A stretch of 64,000 nt of DNA from Margaritispora aquatica. Taxonomy: Eukaryota > Ascomycota > Leotiomycetes > Helotiales > Discinellaceae. Under the pieces are notes generated by a model. It was not told the DNA's origin. It did no database searches and saw only the letters and a program-made list of their open reading frames with translations. Shown here one piece after another: positions 1-10,184 of the stretch (position 1 is the stretch's first letter; each line of letters opens with the position of its first letter). The translations under genes and the position numbers were made by a program. The stretch is taken from positions 1,240,001 through 1,304,000 of the forward strand of contig VJWN01000007.1 in NCBI GenBank assembly GCA_007644065.1, given 5' to 3'.

Positions 1-1219
1 CATCTTTGACGCCGACACAGGCTGGTGGTCCTAGAGCTGCTCCCTTTGCAGGCGCGCCGCATGCTACTCCACCACACTCAGCTCCATCACAGCAGCAATT
101 ATCTACCCCACAAGCTTCAAACCAGACACAATCGCAAATACCAAACAATGGCCAGCAAGCACAAGCGAGCACGATACTCACACCGCAAACGCCAAATTTC
201 CCTCCTGGGGCACAAGGTGGAAATGCAGGATCAAGTATTGCTATGCCATTGAGTCCTGGGTCGGAGTCAAGAGAGAAGGATAGGGTCACAGTCCTGTTGG
301 ATATAAATAAGTATCTATTGATGGAGGTCATGCGGTTACAGGCTCTGCAAGCAGATCTGAAGAAGGAGGAATCAGCGACGGGAAACTCTCCAGATGCTAC
401 AGAGAAGGAGAAAGCAGATAGAGAGAAGGAGAAGCTGGAAAAGGCGAAACCAGCTTCGAGAGACTACTTCGAGTATGTTGAGCATTGGGCTCGCCGGGGA
501 AGTGTTTGCTGACATTGGATAGATGTATGCGACGCTTGCAAGGAAATTTAGCATACCTCGCGGCTATCGCAGATCGATCCCACAAACCATCCTCCCAAAT
601 ACCTGCACATCCTTCTATAATGACAGCGCCTCCCCTATCACCTCGATCGTCTCAGCCTAACTCGACCACATCCGGTTCACCAAAATCAGACGCGCCGAAG
701 AAAGATGAACCGGAAGAGTTTAAGATCGAAGGGCTAGATGACGATCATGGAGAGGCTTTGAAGGAACAATATAAGAAACTACAGGCTCTTTTTCCTGGCG
801 TGGATATCAAAAAAGCAGAACAAGCTGCCGCTACTGCAGCCAGGCTGCAAGCAACCCAACAAGCTACGATGCAGGGAAAGCAGCAAGGTGGGCCGGTGCA
901 AGCTCAAGCTCAGGGCCAGAATCACAATCCAAATCCGAATCCAAATCAGACTCAGACTCAAACTCAAAGCGGAGGGCCAGTGCAGGGACAGGCTCCAGAC
1001 CCAAATGCAATACATAAACAGCAAAATGATATGATGAGGCAGAGAATGATGCAAGCTCAACAAGCTCAACAGGCTGCGGCTCAACAGCACATGCAGATGG
1101 GCTCCCAACAGGCTATGCAACATATGCAGCATCAGCAACATCAGCAGCAACAACAGCAACAACAGCAACAACAAGGACCAGCGCAAGGACAACAACAACC
1201 CCAAGGTTTCACACGATAA
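1..1219 (+). CDS. SSXT-like glutamine-rich protein (putative SWI/SNF subunit), 5' end missing
   Basis: The gene enters from the left edge, and the reading frame (first full codon at base 3) is open to base 1. Exons are 1-472 and 523-1219. The 50-nt intron has a GTATGT donor and a TAG acceptor, with a GCTGAC branch-like site at 508-513. Splicing joins DYFE to CMRRLQGNLAYLAAIAD. Together with the upstream helix DRVTVLLDINKYLLMEVMRL this resembles the SSXT/SYT/GIF N-terminal helical domain, whose hallmark is a helix ending in NLxYLAxIAD. Family members are co-activators or SWI/SNF-associated subunits (Snf11-like in fungi), so a nuclear chromatin role is inferred. Upstream of the domain the protein is P/Q/S-rich. 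Downstream are an acidic stretch (residues EEFKIEGLDDD), NPNPNPNQTQTQTQ and a Q/H/M-rich tail encoded by mixed CAG/CAA codons. The family call is good; the exact complex is inferred. Confidence 0.72.
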
Positions 1220-2227
1220 GAGATCCGGTAAAGGGATGGAGGCACTTTGTCTGATATATATATATATATATATAATTGGCGTTCAGCGGGGTCTGGAATA
1301 TAAAAGCCACTCGCAGGAGGTGATACTGATTGGAATGTGTGAGTGTGAAGTAGCACACTTTGGCTTTGGGCTACAGGAGGGAATTTTGGATACGTTGTTG
1401 AAGTATACATTTATGAGCGTTATGGAGCGAATTGGGGAGTGTATCCCTAGTGGTGTGTGGCTAGAAAGAGTACCTACTTACGGCTTGAATGAATGAGAGT
1501 TTGAAGTTTGATATGAAAACTTCTGCGAACTACCTCCGCGGCGTGTTAAAGTTACATATCTCTGAGATATATACGCTAGTGCGTACCAAAAAAAAAAAAA
1601 ACGTCTCTACCCAATGTTCATCTGCTCAGTACAATGCCTAAGGTAGCATCTCGTTTATCAAGTCATTGCATTTACCAAATTATGCCCAGCGGCATGTTGT
1701 ATTTGGTTTCTGCTTTAAGGAACTGGACTGGTCACACAGGATGCAGAAGACCTCACGTCACATTTGATGGATGCTTGGATGATCACGTGTGCTTGGCGTC
1801 GCTTGCGATTCGAGCCTGATGCGAGCATTGCGAGTTAGGTACCTAGTAGTAGTAGATCTCCCGTCTCTAGCTAGGTAGGCTTTGCATTTGCAGTGTTGAA
1901 AGTGAGTTACATCACATCTACATCTGCACTATCTTTTCTCCAATTCGGTATAAGTATCTCTACCCCGTTTATTCGTCTCCATTGTGCAATCTTCTCTTCT
2001 CCTCTTGTTCCGTTTATTTCAGACTTACCCATCTGGTGGATTGATTTTACTTTACTTTCTCATTCACTCTCCTCTCCTCCTCTCTTCTCTCTTCTGCTTT
2101 CCTGTGCTTGTCTTCTCTCCAATTCAATACAATCCATTTCTAGGTAGAACGTTGCGACAGCCAGTAAAGAGCGGCATTGGGTGGACATACTTCTCATCAC
2201 TCTCGTTTTAAGAACCTAGCAACGATA
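1220..2227. other. Intergenic region with AT and A tracts and a CT-rich leader
   Basis: No coding exon recognised. It holds a (TA)n run at about 1254-1274, an A14 run at 1588-1601, and from about 1985 to 2120 a strongly pyrimidine-rich plus strand (CTCTCCTCTCC type). Such tracts are typical of fungal core promoters and 5' leaders, here of the MAPEG gene. Confidence 0.6.
1254..1274. repeat. (TA)n microsatellite
   Basis: About ten TA units lie 35 bp past the SSXT-like gene stop, probably in its 3' UTR or terminator region. Seen directly. Confidence 0.9.
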
Positions 2228-2803
2228 ATGCCTGCACATTCTTCGCTCGTGGGCGATAGCTATGCCATTCATGCCATCGTCGCGGCGTATGGGCTGGCTT
2301 TCGTCCCGTTTTACTTCAAGGTCGTCATGATGATCCGCGCGACGAAGGGGAGAGGATTGGATTATTCTATGTTCGTCTCCCCCTCCCCCTCTCTCTCCCT
2401 CTTCCTCCATGCCCACAACCCCCCCTCCTTTCTTGCACACCTCACTAACCTCTTTTCCCTCCCCACCAGGCCCCGGCTCAACGTCCCCCGCACCCTCTCC
2501 TCGAAAATTATCACGCCCGAAACAGCCGATCTCGCTGAGCGCGCCCAATATGCACACACCAACGCCTTGGAAGGCTTCCCGTTTTTCGCGGCCGCCATGC
2601 TGGCCGGCACGCTCGCCGGGTTACCCGCTCAGGAGCTGAACACGGCGGCGACGAGGTACTTGATCAGTCGCGTATTTTACACGGTGTTTTATGTTGGGAA
2701 TACGAGGCGGATCTTTGGGGTGGGCGTGGCGAGGAGTGTGTGTTGGGCGTTTGGGCTGTTGGTTACGGGGAGGGTGATTTGGAGGGCGGGGAGTGTGTTG
2801 TGA
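2228..2803 (+). CDS. MAPEG-family membrane protein
   Basis: Exons 2228-2370 and 2470-2803 give 158 aa, the usual size for the family. The 99-nt intron has a GTTCGT donor, a CTAAC branch site and a CAG acceptor. It is a multiple of three with no in-frame stop, so the unspliced frame is also open. Splicing restores DYSM-PRLNVPRT, the MAPEG spacing of an NPR-like motif after the first membrane helix. Other marks are ERAQYAHTNALEGFPFF (the conserved ERxxxAHxNxxE core), three further hydrophobic segments and YVGNTRRIFG near the end. MAPEG proteins are ER or outer-mitochondrial trimers acting on eicosanoid or glutathione substrates. Many fungal members of this short type have no assigned substrate, and I assign none. 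Confidence 0.88.
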   Translation: MPAHSSLVGDSYAIHAIVAAYGLAFVPFYFKVVMMIRATKGRGLDYSMFVSPSPSLSLFLHAHNPPSFLAHLTNLFSLPTRPRLNVPRTLSSKIITPETADLAERAQYAHTNALEGFPFFAAAMLAGTLAGLPAQELNTAATRYLISRVFYTVFYVGNTRRIFGVGVARSVCWAFGLLVTGRVIWRAGSVL

Positions 2804-3957
2804 ACTGTGGGTGAGAGAGGAGGGTAGGCGTTGAGAGAGTTGGGTCGTGTTTTTGGATATGTGTGCTTGAGTTCTGCTTCGATTTGTGTCGATGTTTGTG
2901 CATTGGTGGTGCGTTTTCGGTTCATATCTAATGAGAGATTTGCATTACTTGTTCTAAAAACTCGACAGAACCGGAGGACATCATTTAGGAGGACACACAC
3001 AGCGTTACATATGGAATGTTCACTTCGGGTAAATGTTCGATCAAAGGTTAGCCTTCTTCTATCTACCTCGTTCGGTGGTTATTTTAGTTATCTATAATAC
3101 TTCCATTGGGCTATATTGAAAATTCGTCAAGCTAAGGAGGAGTTTCAACCTCAATCCTCCAAGGCCTTTAGCTTTTGGATAGGCTACAATTTATATTTTG
3201 GAGGATTCCTCCTACTATTCATTCAATCAGATGAGGGTAGATTGAATGAATATACATACACGCCCCCAAAACCCAAGTCTCCACCACAAATCTTCTAATG
3301 CCGAAATGAACTTTCTCAATTTTCTTTTGCCAGTTAAGACGAAATCACCTGAAAGTATGCCTCGCACAATTGCCATACAAGCAGACCTGCCTATTGCACT
3401 CATCAAGGCCTCCCAAGCAACTCTACGAATTCCATTGGCTTGTTGGTTCTTTCCCAAAACAAGTATATTTCAGGCTCCCTGGCCGGGAAAAGGTCTTTCT
3501 CACGATAACATTGTCGGCGAGAGAGGCCAAACAGGTTGACGAGTTCAGTATGCATGGATATGCATGAATTACAAGCTGAGGAGGGCACTTGTGGTTGGTT
3601 GGTATTCAGTTCCGGACAGCCTGGTCCTCGCTAAGCCTTGGGCGTATTTGGGTATCACGTGCAATCCACTCGATGACCCCACGTCAGACCTGCTCCTGCA
3701 CCTGCCCCGCCTTCTGGGCTGAGGTATGGTAGCTAGTGAAAGTATAACTGCAGCTCCAACTTCAGATTCAATAGATATCTCCTTCAACTCTTCATCATTT
3801 ACTTCGTGTATGTCACTATCAATCTATCATCGACTTCCCGTACTGAATGAGCGAATACTCGCTTAGTCACTATTATCATTCTCAGCATATCTCTTACTCA
3901 CTGGGCATTGATACATCCTCCAGCCTTATCCACGCTATCACTTCAATATAAGTCACG
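2804..3957. other. Intergenic region with nested inverted repeats
   Basis: It lies between two plus-strand genes. The short reading frames here show no domain or codon signature. A cluster of inverted repeats at 3153-3252 is listed separately. The last 200 bp are C/T- and A-rich and end at the C2H2 start (CACGATG), consistent with a leader. Confidence 0.55.
3153..3252. repeat. Cluster of nested inverted repeats
   Basis: Three foldable units are visible. AATCCTCCAA (3153-3162) pairs with TTGGAGGATT (3198-3207). GGAGGATTCCTCC (3200-3212) is a near-perfect palindrome. TATTCATTCAATC (3216-3228) pairs perfectly with GATTGAATGAATA (3240-3252) around an 11-nt loop. It could be a small non-autonomous element remnant or a structured transcript segment; no target-site duplication was established. 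Confidence 0.75.
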
Positions 3958-5706
3958 ATGTCTTCAAAAGAAACTCCTCGCACGATCCCATGCACCGAAT
4001 GTGACTTGAAATTCTCAACTCAAAGGATACTCCGAGCACACAAGGAACTTTCTCATACACAAAACTTCCCATGTGGAAATTGCCAGCAGATCTTTGGAGT
4101 GGAAAGGTCACTCCTCAGCCATATGACAGATTTCCATCCCCCAAATCGCTGCTCTGAATGCAGTCTTGTGTTTTCTACGCAAGACATGCTTCAATCACAT
4201 TACAAACGAGTGCACTTAGGAGAATTTCCTTGTACTCTATGTGCTACTGCTCTCTCAAGCCAAAAAACCCTTGGATCTCACTTGTTAGCAAAACACCGTG
4301 GCGCCATTCTCTGCATATCATGTATGCATGCCTTTGCCAACCGGGAGGCTCTTCAAAAACATGAACAAGCAATGCACCTTGAGTGTGCCCAGTGCAACAA
4401 ATACTATGACAAGGACAACCTCCGCGACCATCATCAAGCTACTGGCCACTTGTACTGCGATGCATGCGAGATTCATTTTCAATCTGTTGCAGCCCATACC
4501 ACTCATGTGCGTACCATCGAACACACTACACAATGCCGGTGCTGCGACTGTGATCGAGAATACGCCAATCAAGATGCTCTTAAAAACCACTGTTGCGACT
4601 GCGATATCGTGAATCCAACGCACAGAAGATTGACAAAGCATCTTGCATCGACTGCCCATGCAGAAAAGATCGATGAACTAGAAGCCAAAGGGTTGAAAGG
4701 GTTGAAAGATTTTAGAGGGGTAAGATGCGATAGATGCAATCATGCAGCTGCCTCTGAGAAGAGCTTAGCACGACACAAACGGGAAGTTCACAAAACCATT
4801 CCATGCCCCTCTAGAGGAATCTGCTTCAAAAAATTTGTTTCACCTTCTGCACTGATATCTCATCTTGAGAGCGGCCGATGTCCATCCGGTATGACGAGAA
4901 TAAAACTGGCTGAAACTGTGTTTGCTCATGATACGAATCGATATATCACAAGCATCGATGCGTACCCAGCAGTTGAGGAGTCAACTAGGTTGGAGCGTAC
5001 GATCAATCAAGAACCCAAGACACCAATCAGAGCAAATCAAATTCCGAGTCTCCCAATTGTAGAGACTAAAGGTAACCCAAGATATGATCTCCAATTGACA
5101 GCCAAAAAGCTCCCACCTGCAGCTCACGACAACACCGTTGCCAAAGAGACCAGGTACGAAAATGACGACGACGATACAGCAAGCGAGTGGTCCCTGGCTG
5201 GTGGAGCACCATTAACACCTACTTCAAATGATGATGAAGACAACTGGTCTCTCATCTCCCGTGAACAACTGACCCCTGATGCTAGCGACACCATAAGCGA
5301 GTGGTCCACCAGTGGCGTCCTAGTCGCCACACCAACACACTCAGAACCTACCAGCAGGAGAGCCTCTCTCTCATCCCTCACATTCCCTATATTCCCAACT
5401 TCTCTTCGATGCAACCTCTGTCCACCCGACAGAAAGCCGTTCATCAACCACCTAGCGCTCCAAATGCACATGGTCTCGCCAGCTCACTCCCCTGCGATAT
5501 TCCACTGTCCTATTTCATTCCTCCCGAACTTGAAGCCCGAGGATATGCTCAAGAGGAGGAATTTTAAGACACTTGGCGGTTTGACGCAGCATTTGGAGAA
5601 GGGGGCATGCAGTGGTGGGTTGGAGCTGTATAAGTTGGCGATGGAGTTTGTCCAGGAGAAGTTGGAAGGTTTGGGGATAAAGGGTATTCAGCTGCTGAAG
5701 ATTTGA
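3958..5706 (+). CDS. Multi-C2H2 zinc finger protein
   Basis: Single exon, 582 aa, starting at the first ATG (CACGATGTC). C2H2 fingers of the form C-x2-C-x12-H-x3/4-H run almost back to back from residue 12 to about 280: for example CTECDLKFSTQRILRAH, CGNCQQIFGVERSLLSH, CSECSLVFSTQDMLQSH, CTLCATALSSQKTLGSH and CISCMHAFANREALQKH, then CDACEIHF and CDRCNHAAASEKSLARH. The segment CRCCDCDREY...NHCCDCD is degenerate and Cys-dense. A disordered acidic middle region carries three W-S motifs ending in TP (about residues 405-465). Two more finger-like units (CNLCPPDRKP and a C-terminal QHLEKGAC) close the protein. Proteins of this type are common and mostly uncharacterised in filamentous fungi; nucleic-acid binding is inferred, target unknown. 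Confidence 0.85.
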   Translation: MSSKETPRTIPCTECDLKFSTQRILRAHKELSHTQNFPCGNCQQIFGVERSLLSHMTDFHPPNRCSECSLVFSTQDMLQSHYKRVHLGEFPCTLCATALSSQKTLGSHLLAKHRGAILCISCMHAFANREALQKHEQAMHLECAQCNKYYDKDNLRDHHQATGHLYCDACEIHFQSVAAHTTHVRTIEHTTQCRCCDCDREYANQDALKNHCCDCDIVNPTHRRLTKHLASTAHAEKIDELEAKGLKGLKDFRGVRCDRCNHAAASEKSLARHKREVHKTIPCPSRGICFKKFVSPSALISHLESGRCPSGMTRIKLAETVFAHDTNRYITSIDAYPAVEESTRLERTINQEPKTPIRANQIPSLPIVETKGNPRYDLQLTAKKLPPAAHDNTVAKETRYENDDDDTASEWSLAGGAPLTPTSNDDEDNWSLISREQLTPDASDTISEWSTSGVLVATPTHSEPTSRRASLSSLTFPIFPTSLRCNLCPPDRKPFINHLALQMHMVSPAHSPAIFHCPISFLPNLKPEDMLKRRNFKTLGGLTQHLEKGACSGGLELYKLAMEFVQEKLEGLGIKGIQLLKI

Positions 5707-6998
5707 TCATTGATATTATACCGGAGCTGCGGTACGAAAGTCAGTCGACGGCAAATTGAACAGGAGTGAAGGATGGAAACTAGATTGGCACACAATTGTG
5801 ATCTATGATGGAGTATGACATATTTCGAAGTACTCGCTTAATCGGGCTCAGGGGACCGGCAGGAATTTTTGGGTTGGGTTACGGATTTCCCTTTCTCGTT
5901 ACTAAGGTCCTCTACTTGCTCGAAAAGAAGTAGTCTAATGATTTCATATCGGAATCTCATTAGGTCGCCTAGCCGATATAACTAACATTACAATTTAAAT
6001 GAAGTCCAACGCTTAATATGGTGTGTTTTCTTGTTTGTTCATATACTAGAATACCATAGGGTTCACGTCCAACAAGGTATCTCTAGAGTAAGGACTCCAG
6101 ACTGGTCTATTCGTGATAGATAATGCGTTTTCTCTCGCGCTTATCGTGCGTTCGATTTTCTTTCTTCTCGTTATTCACTACTATCATTTAGGCTTCGACT
6201 ACAGTATTAAATTCTCCACAACACAAACCCATATACGCATACGTACTCAAAAAAAATGGAGGCTACAACCAAGTCAAGATTAACGTATTTGACCGCCCAG
6301 CCAGCCAACTCGCTGTAGGAGTGCAATCTCTGCAAAGGGACGATTGCCATTTGACATCGATCCAGCAATGGGATCACTCACTCACCTCACCTACTCACTA
6401 TATCCATCGTAACCAAACATGCCATCAAAGAGACATCGTCCCAGCTCCTGATGAACATGATTCAAGACAGACTGACTGATGAATGAAAAGAGCCCTGTAA
6501 CTCCGTAACTTCGTGATTCTGTCACTACACATCAAAGCTGGGTTATTATGTTAAGTTGCATTTGAAGATCTTCAAAAATTGAGATAGATAGGCCATGCAA
6601 ATACAATTCACATGATCCCCACTCACTTTGAAAACAGGATGAGAAAACACCGGAGATAGAGGCGGGGGACATACAATTGTAAGAAAAAAAACAAAAAGTG
6701 TGTGTGGCAGCAAAAATTGAATCTTGCATTCCCATAAAAAGTTCCTCCCTATGACATCCCATTTAAGCCATCTCATCGCGTCCGGCTACTCCATATATTC
6801 GTTCCATTCCGTTTCATATCGTATCTCTAGCAGCTAGCCTCCGGGTATTTTAACAATCAATCATCAACCTCAATTATACTCCTTCACCAACAGCAGCCAA
6901 CCAACCTACTTGCTGCCCCTACCCTGCCCCCTTCCCCAGCATTACCACGTCTCCCCAAAATCCCTCATATCTACCAAGACCAAGAGTCCACTTCAAGA
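5707..6998. other. Convergent intergenic region
   Basis: Sits between the 3' ends of the C2H2 gene (plus) and the TBC gene (minus) and presumably contains both 3' UTRs. No domain-bearing frame, tRNA or repeat of note was seen; small A tracts occur near 6249 and 6685. Confidence 0.55.
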
Positions 6999-9900
6999 CT
7001 ATGACTCTCCACTGCTAGCCGTTCTCTTTCCCCATCCACCCCAAAATCCGCCCGTTGCTGCAGTGGGCGCAGGAGTAACAGGTGTCTGAGCAGGCGTCGG
7101 TCCACCAATGCCCAAAAGACTGCCCAGACCCGCTGTACCAATCATGGGCTGACTAGGACTGGGCCGATGACCCAGATTATTCTTCAATTCCGCAGCCGAT
7201 GTGCCGGTCATGCCTAAGACCTTCCTCAGACTTTCTAGTTTTGCTTTCGCCTCTTCAGCCTCCTGTTTGGCTACAGCCTCTGCAGTTTTGGCCTGCACGA
7301 GCTCAAGAACCAGGAGATCAGTGTCGACATCCTTATTCTGTGGTGACGTCGTGCCCGAAGATATTGGACTAGCTATCTCCGCTTCTCTCGTTGTGTTAAG
7401 ACTCGACGTTCGTTTGCTGAAAGCGGGAGCTTGTGACCGATTTGAATTTGTTCGACCTAGTCTCAATTCCCGTAGACCGCCAGGTGCTGAAGTCCGATTT
7501 GGCCACTCACTATCATTATCCCGACTGCCATCCGGTGTGATTGCAACACCCTTCTTGATCTTGAGTTCCTGGACTGTCCGTTCCAATCTCTGTTTCTCGG
7601 AGTGCGCATTTCGAATGTGAGTGTGCCCTTCCTTGACTTGATCTTTCAGATTTTGGATCTCTTGATGTTTTTCGGATATCTGTCGGGTGAGATCCTGGGT
7701 CTTGGAAACTTCAATCATCAGATGTTCTTTCGCTCGGGCAACTTCGTCTCGAAGTTGTGACTTGGACTGGATCATAGATGCTCTCTTGTTGACTGGAGCC
7801 GAAAATCGTTCTTCCACAATATCCAAAAGATGTGACAAATCCATTGAGTCGACATCTGGACGCTCTTCTGTCACAGTCCTATCATCCTCTGCCATGGTGT
7901 CTTCGAAAGGCGTATCATCCTCTCCCTCGGGCATCACCTTGGCTTCGTTCTCATCCTCATTTGTAATCACAGACTGAAGAAGCTCTTCAGTCTCAGCAGC
8001 ATTCAGTGTCTCTCTGTTTGCCTTCTTCCTCAATCCATCAAGCAGTGATTGTACAGCCAACCTGTCTTCTTCACGATCCTCTCTCTCCTTCTGAAGTTGC
8101 GTAGCGAGAACTGCATGATCTCTTTGCAGCTCACTCAGCGCCGTCAAAAGATCTTCAATTTGGCTGTGCAGGTCCTTGTCCTTATTGGCCTTGGAAGGAG
8201 CACTGGTCAGATTATTGTAGTTGACCGATACGTGTCTGAGAGATGAAGAGTCGGCATTGGATGAATCCCTGTAAACCGATGTAGCATCCGTAGACGTACT
8301 CAGCATGCTATCAGAAGTTCCGCCTTCCATAGAATTGAGCGTTGACATGCTTTGCTTAGACGGTGATCTACGCAGAAAACTAATTGGCCGTGCGGGTGCA
8401 GCCATGCTAGGGCTGAGATTGACTGATCTTGTCGAAACATTCGAGCTGGCCCAAAGGCGTCCAAGAAATCGAGACGCTACCGTGCCAACATTTTCTGACG
8501 GCGAGACAGCATCAGCCACCTGAGCTTCACGATAGGCTTGCTCTAGTTGCTGTAGAGATTCTCTGGTGACAACGCCCGTCATTTGTGTAAAGTCGTTCAC
8601 AAACTCGTCGGCGTTATAATGGTAAACATCCCAAAGCCCACGAGATAGCAGCAGCTGCATGACATCTTCAATCTCCGAGAAAGCCCTCAATTTCTCTTCG
8701 TTCTTCCTCATAAGCGAGAGAGCCACTCTCATTATCGTCTCTGAAGCTCCTTCTGCAAAGATGACGTCGTAGATCCGGAATAGCATTGGCAATGGGCAGG
8801 TAACGGCGAAGAATGACAAGAACCATTGCGAGACATATGCTGGCTCAACTCCAATGGTGTCCAAGTGGGCTGAGAGATCCGGCAAATGCATCTTAAGGAG
8901 TTGCCTGAACTGGTAAATGCGAACATGGAGACCGGAGAGGTCGGGGAGGAAGCAGCTCCGTAAATCATAATGTTCCATCAACCTAATATTGATATAAATT
9001 AGTGACCGTTCATCCATTCTGGTAGGAGGCATCTTCAATGAAGAATTCAGGAAAGCAAGTGAACATACCGAACAAGAACGCAGAAGGCTTGCTTATCACC
9101 CATATGCATCAGCAGAGGGCCGACTAAGAAACCTAAGCCTTGACAATACCCAATCTTGTGGTCGTACAAGCTAAAACATTTCAGAACTCTCCCCAGCATA
9201 CGCTGCCCATCCCCCTCGGGATCGCGGAACATCTCTACTCCAGGAAAGCTTCTTCCCAAGTCTTTGCCAATGATGCCTTCGTACGGACTCGATTCCCCAC
9301 ACAACCGGTCGAACTGGTCCTCCAGGAGAGGGTCCCGGGCACCGGACATGCTCTGCCATACCACACCTCGTAGTGGTGGTGGGATGCCATTCCTGATCTT
9401 TTTGGAGAGTAGCGTGGGCAGGCATTGAGCTGTCCGGGCGTAGTCTTGAACGAGAGCTGCGTAGAATTCGAGATCAGTCATTGGTGGAGCAGGTATCATG
9501 CTATACCGCAGAGCTGGTGGGGTGGGCCCATTGACCAATCTTTTCAGATGCTGGATTGATGGTGGCCTTGACTGCCGTGGTCTTGGCTTCTCGATGATTT
9601 GTACTTTCGCGATTCCGGACTTAGGGTTTGTCGCAAGGAGGTTGTTTTCCTGTTCTAACCTTGCCAGTAGCAGTGCGGTGGACTGATACATTAGCTGCAT
9701 ATCTGAAGTTTGGGATATCCGTACGAAAACTTACATCATCTGAGCTCTCACTTCTAGGCTCTTGTTCCTCGGTCTTTTCAAGCTCTTCCCAGTTGACGCC
9801 GTCATTCGAGCCATCAGAGCTGTCACTTCCTCTCCTTGATTCACCATCGTGAGAACCTGCAGATTCCGAACCCGAGGGACTGAGCACTTCGTTCCCGTTC

Positions 9901-10184
9901 GGATCCATCATTGTGATTCGCGGTGATTGTTCCTCCAGACTCTCATCTATCTCTTCTAGCAATATATTAGGTGTTTCGTTTCTCGTTGCCTCTCCTGACC
10001 CCTTCATGTGTGTCTCGCTCGCAGATGTAGAAATAGTCGTGTTGAGATGCAGCGACGGGGGTTCTGATAATCGTACTGTAACCATCGAATCGTGAAGCAT
10101 AGGCTGAGTTCCTTTGTGATTCTCGGTCTCGGTCTCGCTCTTAGTTTCAGACTCAACCTTTGAGTTCTCGATTGGTGACTCCAT
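6999..10184 (-). CDS. gyp5: TBC-domain Rab GTPase-activating protein (Gyp5-like)
   Basis: Three exons (10184-9735, 9682-9069, 8982-6999) encode 1,015 aa. Introns are 52 and 86 nt with GTAAGT and GTATGT donors. The start is the first ATG; the frame reaches upstream only through a TTG. Residues 1-150 are acidic, Ser/Glu-rich and disordered. The TBC domain runs from about 249 to 455: GIPPPLRGVVW (motif A), IGKDLGRSFP with the arginine finger R294, and YCQGLGF with the glutamine finger Q331. The second intron falls inside the domain and splicing restores VLVRLMEHYDLRSCFLPD. A Ser-rich linker, long coiled-coil stretches (about 560-770) and a Gly/Pro/Thr tail ending GGFWGGWG follow. Gyp5-type proteins stimulate GTP hydrolysis by exocytic Rabs at polarised growth sites. 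Domain order supports Gyp5/Gyl1; Rab specificity is inferred. Confidence 0.9.

Noticed and set aside
779..1204. 141-codon Leu-rich frame on the minus strand
   Set aside because: It is the antisense image of the CAG/CAA-coded Gln tract; Leu runs are the expected artefact.
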